From contig JAWWNJ010000064.1 in NCBI GenBank assembly GCA_037176885.1, positions 372,001 through 436,000 on the forward strand: DNA of 64,000 nt, given 5' to 3'. How positions within the stretch are numbered: the first letter of the stretch is position 1; every line of letters starts with the position of its first letter. Below are positions 24,103-35,122 of this stretch, in pieces. Source of the DNA: Favolaschia claudopus. Lineage: Eukaryota; Basidiomycota; Agaricomycetes; Agaricales; Mycenaceae. Made by a program: the position numbers and the translations under genes. The notes under the pieces were generated by a model. That model saw nothing but the letters and a program-made list of their open reading frames with translations, was not told the DNA's origin and made no database searches.

Positions 24103-25119
24103 CTACTCATGATTTTCCCCAGCTTCTTCGAAACTCAACTCCGCACGTCGAAATACCTCGCCGAACAAATTCCACGTCCCGCGATCAACAATCGCAAAGA
24201 CGACGCGGCGGAATACGTCCTTGAAAGGCGCCAACTCGCCGTGCAAAAGATCCGCCCAGGTCTGTGCAACAAACTCAACGTTATTGCGGAATGCCCCTGT
24301 TCCAAAGCTGCCGAGAACGAGATCTTCAGCGCCAGCACGCGCCATCGCAAACAGGATGCGCGCCATGCGCTCACGCATGATAGCGGCGACCTCTGCAGCG
24401 GTGTCCTGCGGCAGTGGCGTGTCCTCGCCGCGGATGTGGAGGGATTTACGCAAAGCATTCACGTTCACGGCGGCACTCGTCAGAACGTCGACGTCTAGGG
24501 GAGCGACCCAAGCGCCGGCGTCGTCGCGCACAAAGCGCACGTTCCGAGTGTATACCATGGCGTGTGTGGATCGTGAGTCGGGCTGTTTCCTGTGAGCTGC
24601 GTAGAATGGGAGAGCGGAGGCGCTGGAGAGCGAGGAGTGGAGGTTGGATGAACGCGTGAGTGATTCTTCTTGTGCGCGGGCGCCAGCGAGAAAACCACCT
24701 CCAGGATCGGAGGTGGCGGAAGCAAAGTTCAGAATGACTGGACGAGTATGATCGACATTCGAGGCAGCCTGAGAGGTGGACGAATCAACGGGGTTGCTCA
24801 AACAGAAGCGGATTCCTTCTATGGTGGTAGCTTGATAAACGACAAAGTGGGTGGAGATCTTCGTCTTCTTCCTGGAAGCCTGGGATGTTTCCCAATCATC
24901 CAACTCCGTTGCGTTGATATACGCGGTGGAATTGGGCTCAGATGAGAGGTCTTGCAAGATGTAGGATTTACCCTCCGGATCGCCATCAACTTGGAAGAGA
25001 CCGCGTTTAACGGCGGAAAGGGTTTGTTGTGCGATGAATTTGAGCTCCTCGCGCGGACGTGCGATTATGGCTGGTGGAGCAGCGTTCAGAGTTCTGCTGG
25101 ACATGGTGGTAAGAGGCAA
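24103..25119 (-). CDS. microbial-type poly(ADP-ribose) glycohydrolase (PARG-like macrodomain)
   Basis: This is a single-exon frame of 338 aa. Residues 140-155 contain DPGGGFLAGARAQEE, the GGG-x(6-8)-QEE signature of PARG catalytic domains, where the second Glu is the acid/base residue. The surrounding FASATSDPGGG and SLTRSSNL and the downstream LVLGSFGTGAFRNNVEFVAQ fit the TIGR02452/DUF2263 group. Such enzymes hydrolyse ADP-ribose chains and act in the cytosol or nucleus. There is no signal peptide or membrane helix. It is divergently transcribed from the gene at 25,276, with 156 bp between the two starts. Confidence 0.9.
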   Translation of the reverse strand: MPLTTMSSRTLNAAPPAIIARPREELKFIAQQTLSAVKRGLFQVDGDPEGKSYILQDLSSEPNSTAYINATELDDWETSQASRKKTKISTHFVVYQATTIEGIRFCLSNPVDSSTSQAASNVDHTRPVILNFASATSDPGGGFLAGARAQEESLTRSSNLHSSLSSASALPFYAAHRKQPDSRSTHAMVYTRNVRFVRDDAGAWVAPLDVDVLTSAAVNVNALRKSLHIRGEDTPLPQDTAAEVAAIMRERMARILFAMARAGAEDLVLGSFGTGAFRNNVEFVAQTWADLLHGELAPFKDVFRRVVFAIVDRGTWNLFGEVFRRAELSFEEAGENHE

Positions 25120-25275
25120 CGAGTGGACGGCTCCGGGCTGTCAGACTCGTGACGCGACGCGTTCGAATTCTGTCACGCCCTTAATTAAAAAACGCGTCAC
25201 TCTCGTCACTTTGTCTCGCTTCTTTTCTTTGTCCACTGCACCATTGAAATCCACTCTCCCTCTACTCTTTTCGAA
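25120..25275. promoter_or_regulatory. shared divergent promoter interval
   Basis: These 156 bp separate two oppositely directed start codons (PARG-like on -, unknown protein on +). The interval has pyrimidine-rich stretches on the plus strand just before the right start (CTTCTTTTCTTTGTCC), common at fungal transcription starts, and ACGCGTCAC/GACGCG motifs. Co-regulation is an inference from the arrangement only. Confidence 0.4.
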
Positions 25276-26238
25276 ATGATGTTCTCTCCCTTCGGAATGG
25301 TGTCCTCTGGCCGCGGTCAACCACTCAAGTCCTACACCCTTGCGGAACAGCAAGCCCTGGCTTCCAAAACCCTGCGCAAAGTCCTCGCCTTTCTCCTCGG
25401 CGAGTATCGCTTCGAAGCTAGATATGCCGACCATCCGGACGACAAGGTCTCGATTGAATTCGGCGGCGTCGTTCTCGCACCTGCAGAGCTGCAAGCGGGC
25501 GTGCGATATAACGTCTTTTGGAATTTCGACGGAGAGTCGGGAAGTGACATTGCGTGGAAGTTTCGCGGAGACAGCGGGCTTCCTGACAGCATACTCACCA
25601 TGGAGGAGTCGATGGCCGATGATCACACTATTGGAATTCCGGGTAGTTTGTTGCAAATGGCGGCGTCGACCTGGACTCAGGTGTTCTATGATGTATGTGC
25701 CGGTTTTTGCAGACGTTGCTGCAGAGTTCTCAGCTCTTTCCAGATGATGGTGAACTATGAGATATATGGTAGATTCATCCAATTGGTCGGCTCTATTGCT
25801 TATTTTTTCCTACGTAGGAAGCGTCGTAAAACCGGTGGAACCGCGTCCCGAGTGCGTAATGCTTCGAGATGTTGGCTGTGCTTCATTTAATCCCCATATT
25901 TTCATTAGACAAGATCCAGAGCACGAAGACTACCAGCCGAACTACGCCGTCATGGTTGCAGAGAAGTGGAACTCGATCTTTGCGCGCGTCAAGGTTAGTC
26001 TGAATTCTCCTCCACGCATTCTTATCGCTGCAACCAACTCTAGGCCGATAAATACGACGTCGAATGCATGTTTGTCCACTCCAGTCAAGGGTGTCTCGCG
26101 CCCGTAGGAACTTGCCCCTTCAAGCATACTCCCCGACGCGACCATTTGCCATCCGACGGTGGAATGGCTGCCTGCATGCCCGAAGGCTTTGAATTCATGG
26201 ACCCGTATCAGTATTTCTTGATGATGGACTCAGATTAG
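25276..26238 (+). CDS. hypothetical protein, 274 aa
   Basis: Four exons (25276-25692, 25713-25749, 25818-25993, 26044-26238) join in phase. The first intron is only 20 nt, unusually short; reading on through it meets a different frame, so the short intron is needed to reach the downstream exons. Visible features are an amphipathic opening (LKSYTLAEQQALASKTLRK), an acidic middle and a carboxyl part with Cys and His residues (CVMLRDVGCASFNPH, CMFVHSSQGCLAPVGTCPFK) that might bind metal. I do not recognise the family. Downstream exons were chosen because each junction keeps frame and ends at a stop after QYFLMMDSD. Confidence 0.62.
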
Positions 26239-26500
26239 CTCAACTTGGTTTAACCCCGAACTTATCTTTGGTCATTTTTTCTTGGTCGTCGTGCAGTTTT
26301 TACTCCGAATATAAAATCATGTACCGAAAAGCATCATCAATGCAAATATTTTCAACGACAAATCCATGCGAAAGAGGGAACTCGCGTTCAGTGCTGCATC
26401 CCAAACCAAATCTTGCCAATACTAAGGTTGCGATGAGCCCTTGAATTACAGACGGGAGAAATTACACAACAAGTCCTATTACGTTGAACTCGATAATCAA

Positions 26501-28148
26501 CTAACATGGGTGCGCCTGCACCTGCGAAGGAGTTTGAAACAGCGCAACCTCAGCTGCTCTCCTCTTCACCAACCCTGACAGAACTTTACCCCCCGCTTTG
26601 TTAAACCGCGGAATCTCCGCAGCCGCCACAGTATTCGGATCCTCCCCAGCATTCAGCCTCTTCAACAGCGTCGAGCTCTTCAACGTCCCACACCCCAAGT
26701 TGAACGCAAAGCTGCTGAGTGCACCGACTTGGTTGTCCGTCAGCACCACCGAGTTGCTTACGGCGCTGTTCACGCAGGAGACGAACTGCCCGAGGTCTTT
26801 CGAGAGGAGCTGTGAGGCGGTGGTTTGGGAGAGCGGGAAGGTGAAGCCCTGGTTGGTGACTTCGGCGCAGCCTTTGGAGGTGCATTTGTGGCCGAAGCCG
26901 ACGGTGGGGAGACCGATTGGGTCGGGGGCAGGCGAGGGGACGAAGCCTATGAAGATGAGTTGTTTATTATAGGCCTTGATGTAGTAGGTCAGAGGTTGAA
27001 ATAGATACCTTCGAATTGCTTAATCAGGTTGATGGTAGCGGCGTTCGGAGCTGAGGAGCCGCTGCAACTCAGTGAGCTGCTGCTTGCGTCGGTCGCCGCT
27101 GGAGGTGGAGCAGCTGCGGCAGCCTTAGTGGCGGCACCAGCCGGCTTGGTAGCCGCCGCCGCTTTCGTGGCGGCAGCGGTGCGGGCCGTGGTCGCAGCAG
27201 AGGCCGCAGAGTCTGTGGCATCAGCGTCGTCGCTGGAGGTTGTGGACGTTGCATCGTCGCCATCGTCTGCGGAATCGGTGGTGCTGGTGCTCTGGGTTTG
27301 ATCATCCGAATCATCCGAGTCGTCGGCGTCGGGTGCGGCGCTGATTCCTGCATCGGCTGCGGAGGTCGTCGATGTCGAATCTCCGTCAGCGTCGACATCC
27401 CCGGAGTCGATCCCGTCAGTGTTGTCGTTCGAGTCACTGTCATCGGTCGAGTCGTCCGCAGAGCCGCCCGTCAAGTCAGTCCCATTGACATCCGTCGAAC
27501 TGTCGTCGGTAGCATCAGCGCTGCCAGAAAGACCTGAAGAGTCGGTGTCGCCAACATCATCCCCACCGTCGAAATTTGTGCCATCATCCTGGGAGTCACC
27601 AACGTCGAAATTGGGGTCGTCTGTGGATGCACCAGAGTCGTCCCCACCAAAATCAAGGCCATCGTCTCCGTCAGATCCAAAGTCCTGATCGCTCGAGTCA
27701 TCGCTGCCGAAGTCTGATGAATCGAAATCGTCCGAACTTCCATCATTGGAGTCGTCGGACGAATCATCGTCTGCTCCGCCAAAGTCATCCCCTGAATCGT
27801 CAAAAGAACTATCGTCCCCTCCATCGCTGTCGAAGGAAAAGTCGCCATCACCTCCATCGTCACCAAAGTCGAAGTCATCGTCTTGCCTGGCGTATTTAAG
27901 CTCGTGGTAGATGTTCGACTTTTTAACGAGGGATGAGCCACATAGGCCTGGACAAAGTAAAAGAGATCAGAACCGGTGCGGGGATGTAACAAATTTCTTT
28001 CACCTGAAGAGAGGCAGTCGATGGAGCGAGTCACGCACGTAACACCGGCCCTGCCGACGCAGCGTCTGTCGTTTGTTACGGCTACTGGGGCGCCATGGGT
28101 AAGAACGGCCAAGAGAAGGGCGAGCGCAATCGGAAGAAATGCAAGCAT
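26501..28148 (-). CDS. secreted GH24 (phage-type) lysozyme with long Asp/Ser-rich linker
   Basis: Three exons (28004-28148, 27009-27947, 26501-26946) join in phase to 509 aa. Residues 1-20 (MLAFLPIALALLLAVLTHGA) are a signal peptide. A short Cys-containing segment ends near KYARQ, and then about 240 residues are almost only Asp, Ser, Gly and Thr (DDDFDFGDDGGDGD onward), turning to Ala/Thr/Lys/Pro-rich. The last 170 residues are a glycoside hydrolase family 24 domain: IKQFEG carries the catalytic Glu, DPIGLPTVGFGH the Asp/Thr motif, then TDNQVGALSSFAFNLGCG and GLVKRRAAEVALF. Such enzymes cut the beta-1,4 links of bacterial peptidoglycan. GH24 in fungi is generally attributed to transfer from bacteria or phage. 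The acidic linker is the odd feature; it could keep a basic catalytic domain soluble or bind cations, but that is a guess. Confidence 0.88.
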
Positions 28149-28766
28149 AGCAGCGAAAGGCGTTGGCGATGAATTGGTATTTGAAGTAAGAAAAGAAAGA
28201 AAGAAACGTCTCGTCGAGAGGAAAAAGAACGAAAGGAAAGGAAATGTCGGATACATGTCGTGTAGTCGCTCTTTAGTAGCTGCGTACGGACGTTGACAGT
28301 CATGATAGAAGGCGTCTATGTGCCCGAAGGTGACGGTTCATCTGTCCATTGTTGAAGTACGGAGCAGACTGAACTGGCAGAGGTGGCAGAGTCAAGATGG
28401 GCGATGCATGTTGATGCGTGACGACCGAGGAAAGGAGAGGTTATTGGTGGTAGGATGATCTTGTCGATTACAGCGCCGGTCTGCAGTGGCAGTTGACATC
28501 CGACGTCGAGTGAAGGATAGTCATAAGTACTGTATACCATACTTTGAGGGTAAGTATTTTCCTCCGCAAGAATCGAACAAGACAGAGGTTTGAGCTTCGG
28601 GCGGTTGGGAGGACCAGCGAAAAAAAGATGGGGGAAGTTACGCTGCAGAATAAATTCCGAGAGCATCGTTGGAGCATGGTGGTTGGAGTGCAAGTTGATT
28701 TGATGGCAACAGTCACGACGTGGACATCATGTCACACGTCAAAGCGTCAACTCCGAGTCAACATCC
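28149..28766. other. no gene; spacer between divergent genes
   Basis: Overlapping short frames occur on both strands but none has a recognisable domain or a supported splice pattern. The interval carries the promoters of the lysozyme (minus) and the phosphatase (plus). Confidence 0.4.
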
Positions 28767-29554
28767 ATGTTGCCCAAGCTCATCGCGTTCGATCTGGAGT
28801 ATGTACGTCTTGTCTCAACGCCTCGAAGGGCACTCCATTGACTTCATACGGAAGCTATACACTCTGGGATCTATGGATTGATACCCACGTTACCGAGCCC
28901 ATTCGTCGGTCGGGAGACGCTGTGGTGGATGCTCACGGACAGGTGAGTAACGATGAATCTCGTGGAACCATGAGTAAGAAGCCATCTAGGTTATCGAGTT
29001 CTATCCTGACGTCTCGAGCATTTTACGGCGACTTCGAGATCAAAATGTTATTCTTGCTGCTTGTTCGCGGACGCATGCCCCGAAACTGTGCGTCGTCGAG
29101 CGATTCTGCGCGCCATCCGATGACTTGATAGCACTAGAGCTCGACAGGCGCTGCAGCTCTTGCGTGTCTCCGCAAATGAATTTGAAACCGGCGATTCTGT
29201 GGAACAACCAGCAATTGAGGTATTCGATAGCTTGCAAATTTATCCGGGGTCGAAGCTCGCCCATTTTCGTGCTTTGCATGCCAAAACAGGAGTTCCCTAC
29301 GAACAGATGGTATTCTTTTTCTCTTCAGGAGGGATAGATGGTGGCTTACCCTACTGTCTCCAGCTATTTTTTGACGACGAATCTCGAAACCGCGAAGTCG
29401 AAAATCTAGGCAATTCATCCCTGGCGATTCATTTCCTCTTGGTCCTAAATTTCCAGCAGGGGTAGTGTTCCATCTGACGCCGACGGGTATAGACAATACC
29501 ACATTCGATGCCGGGGTCAAGGCGTGGGTTACTCGCATTTCCAAGTCAGCTTAG
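28767..29554 (+). CDS. magnesium-dependent phosphatase-1 (HAD superfamily)
   Basis: Six exons (28767-28798, 28855-28942, 28990-29087, 29138-29309, 29364-29409, 29460-29554) give 176 aa, the usual family length. Splicing at the GTATGT donor after 28798 creates the nucleophile motif FDLDYTLWDLWIDTH. Later motifs are ILAACSRTHAPKL, VFDSLQIYPGSKLAHFRAL and the acidic LFFDDESRNREV. MDP-1 dephosphorylates phosphotyrosine or sugar-phosphate substrates, possibly in protein deglycation repair; it is cytosolic. The last intron needs a GC donor (GCAATT at 29410), because only this join restores ENLGVVFHL. The donor is poor, so this copy might be inefficiently spliced. Confidence 0.85.
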
Positions 29555-30430
29555 GACTCGGAGTCTGTTCATTGCAAAATCTTCGCCTAGATTTTCACTC
29601 CTGGAGTGTTCGTCTGCCCCTCTGTTCAATCAATTCTAGATTTCCAAAGTCGTGTGCATGAGATTCAAGTGACGCCTCTTCAAGTTGGCAGCCCATTTCG
29701 AGTTCAATTCTCCTTCAGAGTCCTCCAAATCCTTCGAGTCACGGTTTTTCTTGAGTTTTTCTCCTTGTGTTTGATATGTCGTTCTGTTCACTGCCCTCCT
29801 AGACCGTCGGATGCAGGACGCAACTTCATTGAGATGCGGTTCAATCTTCTATACCCACACACGATCATTTTGAACCATCTGTTCAAACTCTCCTTGCTTT
29901 ATCTTCGGGACGGCCCGACTCGGCTGAGGAATACGTAAACCAAGAAGCGGAAAGACTTGGCCTTCACTCTCACACAATTGATACCATGGGAAGCGGTGTT
30001 GACGGATCTTTTGCGTTGTCTACGATCATCTAACCACCGAAAATCAGCGCGGTTCGGAAGCTCGGATGCGGGGTTCTGCCTCGGGACACTCACGTCGGAG
30101 CCAATCAAGTTGCGGAATCGACTTTCCCGCATTCCGGAATGCGACTTGGCGGACACGAAAGATAGCAGATTAAGTCAAGAACTAGGAGGTATTGGCAGGA
30201 TTTCGGTGCGTCTCTTGCTCTATTTGCATCAAGGTACATAGTACATAAATACTTCATGCCCTCAGGGATTGGTTCATTGAACCCTATCGAACCGCCCACT
30301 ATACCTATTTTCGGCTATGCGAACATAAGCGACACGTTTGACGGGCGCGGTCGAGAATCACCGCGTCTAGTGTCTACAAAATGTTCCCCTGATCGCATCG
30401 AACCCTTATCCTTTCTTTTCGTTTCCCCCC
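29555..30430. other. no gene recognised
   Basis: Only short frames without domains are present. A near-perfect palindrome (GCATTCCGGAATGC) lies at about 30,130. The final 100 bp are C/T-rich, as expected for the promoter of the mannoprotein gene that starts at 30,431. Confidence 0.4.
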
Positions 30431-32053
30431 ATGTTTTTCTCCGCCTTAATAGTGGCCTCTTCCGCCATCGCCTCTGTGCGCGCAGCCTATCCGCCCGGCG
30501 TCGTCGCCTCCGGAACTCAGGGGCCGACAAACCCCCCACAGGCGACGATGCCGACGGCTCTCAACCAAAAATCTATGGCACGGCTCGTTAGTATAAACTC
30601 AATCGACGACTTCTGCCTTTTCGCCCCGCCAGAAGGTCCTTCCGCCATCGCCGACACTGAGGTATGTGTTGTGTCTCCTGATCAGCCCATGCAAATTTTG
30701 AAACGCTCCGCGTTTAGACAGAGGAGGTAGCATGGTGTATGCAGCCCCGCAATAACGCGCGGGTTATCCCAGACGGCACGATCAAAGGCCTTACGTTCCT
30801 CAAGACCGACTTTTATGTTCAGATCATGGGTCACGGTGATTTCACGAAACTTAATGTGAAGGCTGGCGATTCTGGGGGTGAGCTTGACCCTCACGGTGCT
30901 GAAGGATCAGGTAAATGAAATTAAGCGTCTTAATCGTCGTTCCATTTCTCAAAAAACGTGCAGGTAACCCTGTTGGCGGTAACGTAAACATATTCTATGT
31001 AAAACTTGCTATCCCTCGTCTCAGAAGATGTTCAGATCACTACAACCGTGGCAGACGGCACGGATTTACAGATCGAAGAGTGAGTCTAACGTTTTGCTTT
31101 TCTTTGTGCTGTGCGCTGAATATCATACAGGTGGATGATGTACATGTCCGCCGACGAATTTTGCTTCCGCGCGTGCTATAACGCGAATTCGACTTATGCT
31201 TCGAAGTACATGTGTGAACACAAGCTCGATGTCATGGGCTGCCAGTTCGTTATGCCGGGAACTTATCACGAACCGGGTGTTTTGTGCGTCTTGCGTTTGA
31301 AAATAATCTGATCATATCATACTGATCTCTCGTTTTCAGCGAGTCCTGCGAAGCCGACGTCGCCTATCCTCCTGGCTGGTACCCCACCGTCGGCAATGAC
31401 GGTAAAGCCAGCTTCTCTGTGTTCGAGCAGTACTGGACGGGCGTCGTGAACGGTGTCACTTACACTGTTGGGGACACGGTGCGCTTCAGTTGAATATCTG
31501 TGTTACCACGTTGACCATTCACACTTCAGATTACTCCCAACGCGCCGGCGGCCACCCCCGCCTCTTCCAACTGCGTCACAAAGGCTACCATCTCGAACGG
31601 TATTCCTGTGGAATCCCTAGCCGCTGACGCCCCCGCTGGTGCGGCACCTCCACCAGGCTTCACCACCAGTGTTCCTCTCACAGCACCGACGGGATTCCCG
31701 CCGGGCGTGAATGGCGACGGTGCGAAACCCCCGGTCAAGGGCTCTGCGTCCGCCAACGCGCCCTCCTCGAAGAGTGCACAAGCCGGACCCAGCGCAACTA
31801 ACAAACTCAACTCGGATCCCAAGTCGGCTGGTTCGAACCAGCCGTCCACCTCAGGGTCAAGTACGTTCTCTTTCATGTCCACGCTGTACTCGACCTTGAC
31901 TGAATATGATTACCAGGTGCCACCACGGGACCCTCGGGAGCCAGCGCCGCTTTCCGCGGAGCGCGCATCGGGTACAGCACCACTGGAGAGTTCGCAGGTA
32001 TCGCCATCGTCAGCCTCGTCACCGGCCTCGCTGCCATCCTCCTCCTCCACTGA
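30431..32053 (+). CDS. MP88-like GPI-anchored mannoprotein, copy 1
   Basis: Eight exons (30431-30661, 30718-30910, 30964-30983, 31036-31079, 31131-31283, 31340-31478, 31530-31860, 31917-32053) join in phase to 415 aa. It has an N-terminal signal peptide, a conserved ectodomain (MARLVSINSIDDFCLFAPPE, then EEVAWCMQPRNNARVIPDGT, HKLDVMGCQFVMPGTYH, ESCEADVAYPPGWYP), a Ser/Ala/Pro-rich linker and a hydrophobic tail (FAGIAIVSLVTGLAAILLLH) typical of GPI attachment. The family includes the Cryptococcus immunoreactive mannoprotein MP88 and agaric proteins labelled macrophage-activating glycoprotein. The biochemical role is unknown; a wall or plasma-membrane surface position is likely. A 20-nt exon is shared with copy 2 at 35 kb. 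This copy has two more introns than copy 2. Confidence 0.87.
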
Positions 32054-33112
32054 GCACTTCTACTAAGTCTGCTTACATCTTGTGCGAATGATTTTTTTTC
32101 GTTCCTTCTAACTCTCATTCTCAACGTAACTTCTTCAGAATATCTATCGCCACCCGTTAATCGCGGAATTCTTGGGTCTTGGGTCGTCTATCTGCTGCAC
32201 ACTCCTTACTTGACGCTGCGATGCCTTGGTTTGATACAAGCCACCTATTTTGCGCTGTATAGATAGGGCCGCTCGTCTTCCAGTCGTTATAGTTTCGTTC
32301 ATTCAACACGGACATGATTCATGCATACCGCGTTCAGTATACCCTGCAATTGTTTAAAAAGCACTCGAGACTGGGCAAGACGGTACATCGCGTCGTTTCG
32401 TATGTACTGTATGTAAGATACAAATACTGCCCAAATCCACAACTTCTGAGAACACGCTCAGTTGGCGGGCACAGATTGCTCAAACTCATTTGAGTCGTTT
32501 TTCCGATTGCTATCACGCTCAATGCGTCTCACGTTCAGTGCGTTTCCCCCGTCCGGCGATGAAAGATTTTGCCTGAGACGATTTTCCGCGCAAGGAATAA
32601 TTATTACGTAACAGTTTCCATGGTTTTCCAGATTCTACGTTCGCAGGACAAGAGTTGGGACTCGACATTCCCGCAAGGAAGACAGCCTGAGCAGATTCCA
32701 CATGGTAAAGGAAAGTCAAACCCAAGTCTACGGTGTGTACTTACTTCTTCCCGAATGACTGTCTTGTAGCGATGCGGTAGCAGAAGATAGGAGTGGTTGA
32801 AATAATGGGTAGAGCTGAGTAAGTTGAACTTGGTCAACCGCACGTTTCCGCCACGTTTTCCATTCAGAATTACCAAACTCTGCAAGCTCCCACGGTTGAA
32901 TGTTGAATGAACTCCTCGTCATCTATGACGCCTTTTGTTTGTGGTTGTCAAGGGGTTCTGTTGGACATGTTTATTTCAACCATATATTGGAAAAACACGA
33001 AGAAGCCCGTTGCGCTTACGTTCCCTAGAGACCGCATATAACTCGAACAAGAAACTCGGTTTTTTTTCCGTCTTTCCTTTCCTCTCCCCACGCTCGCTCA
33101 CTGACATCGACG
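32054..33112. other. no gene recognised
   Basis: This stretch holds the 3' flank of the mannoprotein gene and the promoter of the next gene. Frames are short and unsupported. The 50 bp before 33,113 are rich in TTTCC/CTCTCC, typical of a fungal core promoter. Confidence 0.4.
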
Positions 33113-34266
33113 ATGAGGCCGGCCACCTTCGCTCTCTTCCTCTGCACTCTTTTTGTCGCTCTTTGCTATACCGCGGCTCACAGTGTGGGCTCGGAATCTG
33201 ATGCTCCTGAGACTGTCTGCGTATACGACCGGCGGTCTTCTCTCCAAAGAAGGGCGGACGACGACGATGGAGGAAACGGTGGGGTTGGCGTCACGGTGAG
33301 TGCCGCTGTTGCGGAATTCGCGCGAAGTGCTGACAGTCGCGGATTGTTTAGCTGCCTTCAGTAGGACTTTCACTGGGCAATATCACGACTAAATTGGGGA
33401 ATATCAACCTAACGTGCGTCTCTTCTTGAGTATACTCCCGACTCGAAGTTGATGTTGCCCGAACACAACAGTGTAACAAATGTAACCATCTCGGTGGGCA
33501 ATATCGAGTGAGAATTCTGATTGTTCCTGGTCTTCTTGTATCTTTCTCATGCCGGTTAAAGTATCGAGAACATCTCAATCGGAAACATCACCGTTATTGT
33601 GTCCGTACCTCTTCCCGGCGCAAGCCCCATCACTCCGTTCAGTGTTTCCGTGCGTCGCCCAAGTTTCTGTACGAATTCTTTATCGACCTATGTATAGTCT
33701 GCGGCGACGTCAATCTCCACCTCGACGGGCACGCCCAGCTCCTCCGTCGCGCCTCCGACCTCCACATCTCAAGCAGCGGGAAGCTTCCTCCAGCGCATCA
33801 GAAGACAGGATTCTGGTTCTGCCCCTCCTACAGAGACGACGGATCCGGCGGGCCCTCCCACAGTAACCGTGGGCGGCGGGCCTATCAGCGCAGGAGTTGG
33901 GAGTGTGGACACCGAAATCGGTAATATCACGATCTTTGTGGGTAACGTGAACGTTTCCGTGGGTGATGGTGAGTGCTGCAATCTACTGAGGGTTTCAATC
34001 TTACAACGAATCCGTCTCGGATTAGTGAAAATCAAAAATGTCACGCTTGGAAACATCTTTGTGTGCGTCTCTCTCTTTTTCATCCCAATGTCATAATAAT
34101 CTTTGTTTTTCAGGATGGTTCAAATTGGTCAACCCGACGTGCGTTCCCTTGCTCTTCTCTTCTCGCTTATATCTTGAACTTAACATGCTCGCAGCTTACT
34201 GGCGCTCTCAACAATCTCACTACCGCGCTCGGCGGTATCGGCGCAATCGGTTCAGGGGGAGATTAA
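33113..34266 (+). CDS. secreted Gly-Asn-Ile repeat protein of unknown function
   Basis: Eight exons (33113-33295, 33352-33413, 33472-33507, 33562-33649, 33698-33968, 34026-34062, 34114-34138, 34195-34266) join in phase to 257 aa. The signal peptide is MRPATFALFLCTLFVALCYT. After a Cys/Arg-rich propeptide-like segment come two blocks of a short beta-type repeat, [ST]-[IVL]-G-N-[IV]-x-[IV]: LSLGNITTKLGNINLT, VTISVGNIDIENISIGNITV and later EIGNITIFVGNVNVSVGD, KNVTLGNIFVMV. A Ser/Thr/Pro-rich spacer with a dibasic site (RIRRQ) separates the blocks. Many repeats carry N-glycosylation sequons. Repeats are split by introns into exons of 36-88 nt, suggesting growth by exon duplication. The family is not known to me; a small beta-solenoid or wall-binding surface is possible. 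It sits between the two mannoprotein genes. Confidence 0.8.
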
Positions 34267-35122
34267 GTTCCAAATGAGCTCAAGGATAGTATGATACCCT
34301 TCACAAAACGGTTGTTTGTGCTTTACGCAGAACCCTCCACGTCTTCTTTCTGCCCTGGGTCTGCGACTACCTCACAGTTTCTTTTTCTGGTTCAGGCTTG
34401 CAATTTGATGTACTCTGCCGCACACACGATTTTGCTTTTGTTGTATATAGAGTACTTACTGATCTACAGACTACAGAAGTGTATCCATTAGGATCTCAGA
34501 ATAATTCTATCCTACCCTATTAAAGTTCGCAGTCTCTGGCGGTACCGGTCCCAACTGGCACTTCTAACCAACTTCTAACATGATCGGCTCTGGATCTGTT
34601 TGCGCTCAAGCGAATTTTCGTGGACCATTTTTACTGCTCAGAATCTCCGCCAAACCATCCTACTTGGTATTGGACTGCATTTACGTCCACCATGCATTTA
34701 TGATATCGCGATTCATAGGCATTTATGCATCGGCGTTGCATTCGACCTGTCATCATGTTTAACCATCAAATCTTCTTGGCATTGTAGCGTCATCTGAATC
34801 ATAACACACTCACACGGGCTGTGTTCCGAATTACAGCGTCTTGCCCTCGTCTGCCCTGGTCCACAATCGAATGTAATCGAATTTCACGATGGTTGCCTTT
34901 TTCCTTTGAAGCTTCGATGTAAGCTTCCGTTCTGGCTTCTGGAAGGGAACATGGACTGAAAGAAGGAAAGGACTAATCCAGCCGAAAGATAACGAGACTT
35001 GGCTTTGCTTGGCAGAAGTTCTCTCTTTGCATCCTTGGCACAAGCGCACCAACGGATCAATCCATATTTTGCGCAGCCTCACGTTGGTTCGAGGCAGGAC
35101 CTGTTTGCCTTCTCCCTCCATC
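34267..35122. other. no gene recognised
   Basis: This is the 3' flank of the repeat-protein gene followed by the promoter of the second mannoprotein gene. I see no domain-bearing frame, repeat or RNA gene. Confidence 0.4.

Noticed and set aside
25141..25782. 213-codon minus-strand frame
   Set aside because: It overlaps the first exon of the supported plus-strand gene in antisense and has no domain.
27298..27899. Plus-strand frames opposite the lysozyme linker
   Set aside because: They are the antisense of the Asp/Ser repeat codons and have no independent support.
27471..28256. 261-codon minus-strand frame continuous with the lysozyme signal peptide
   Set aside because: Continuing without the intron leaves the acidic frame and gives Met/Thr-rich nonsense; splicing at 28,003/27,948 joins the signal peptide to the acidic linker and then the GH24 domain.
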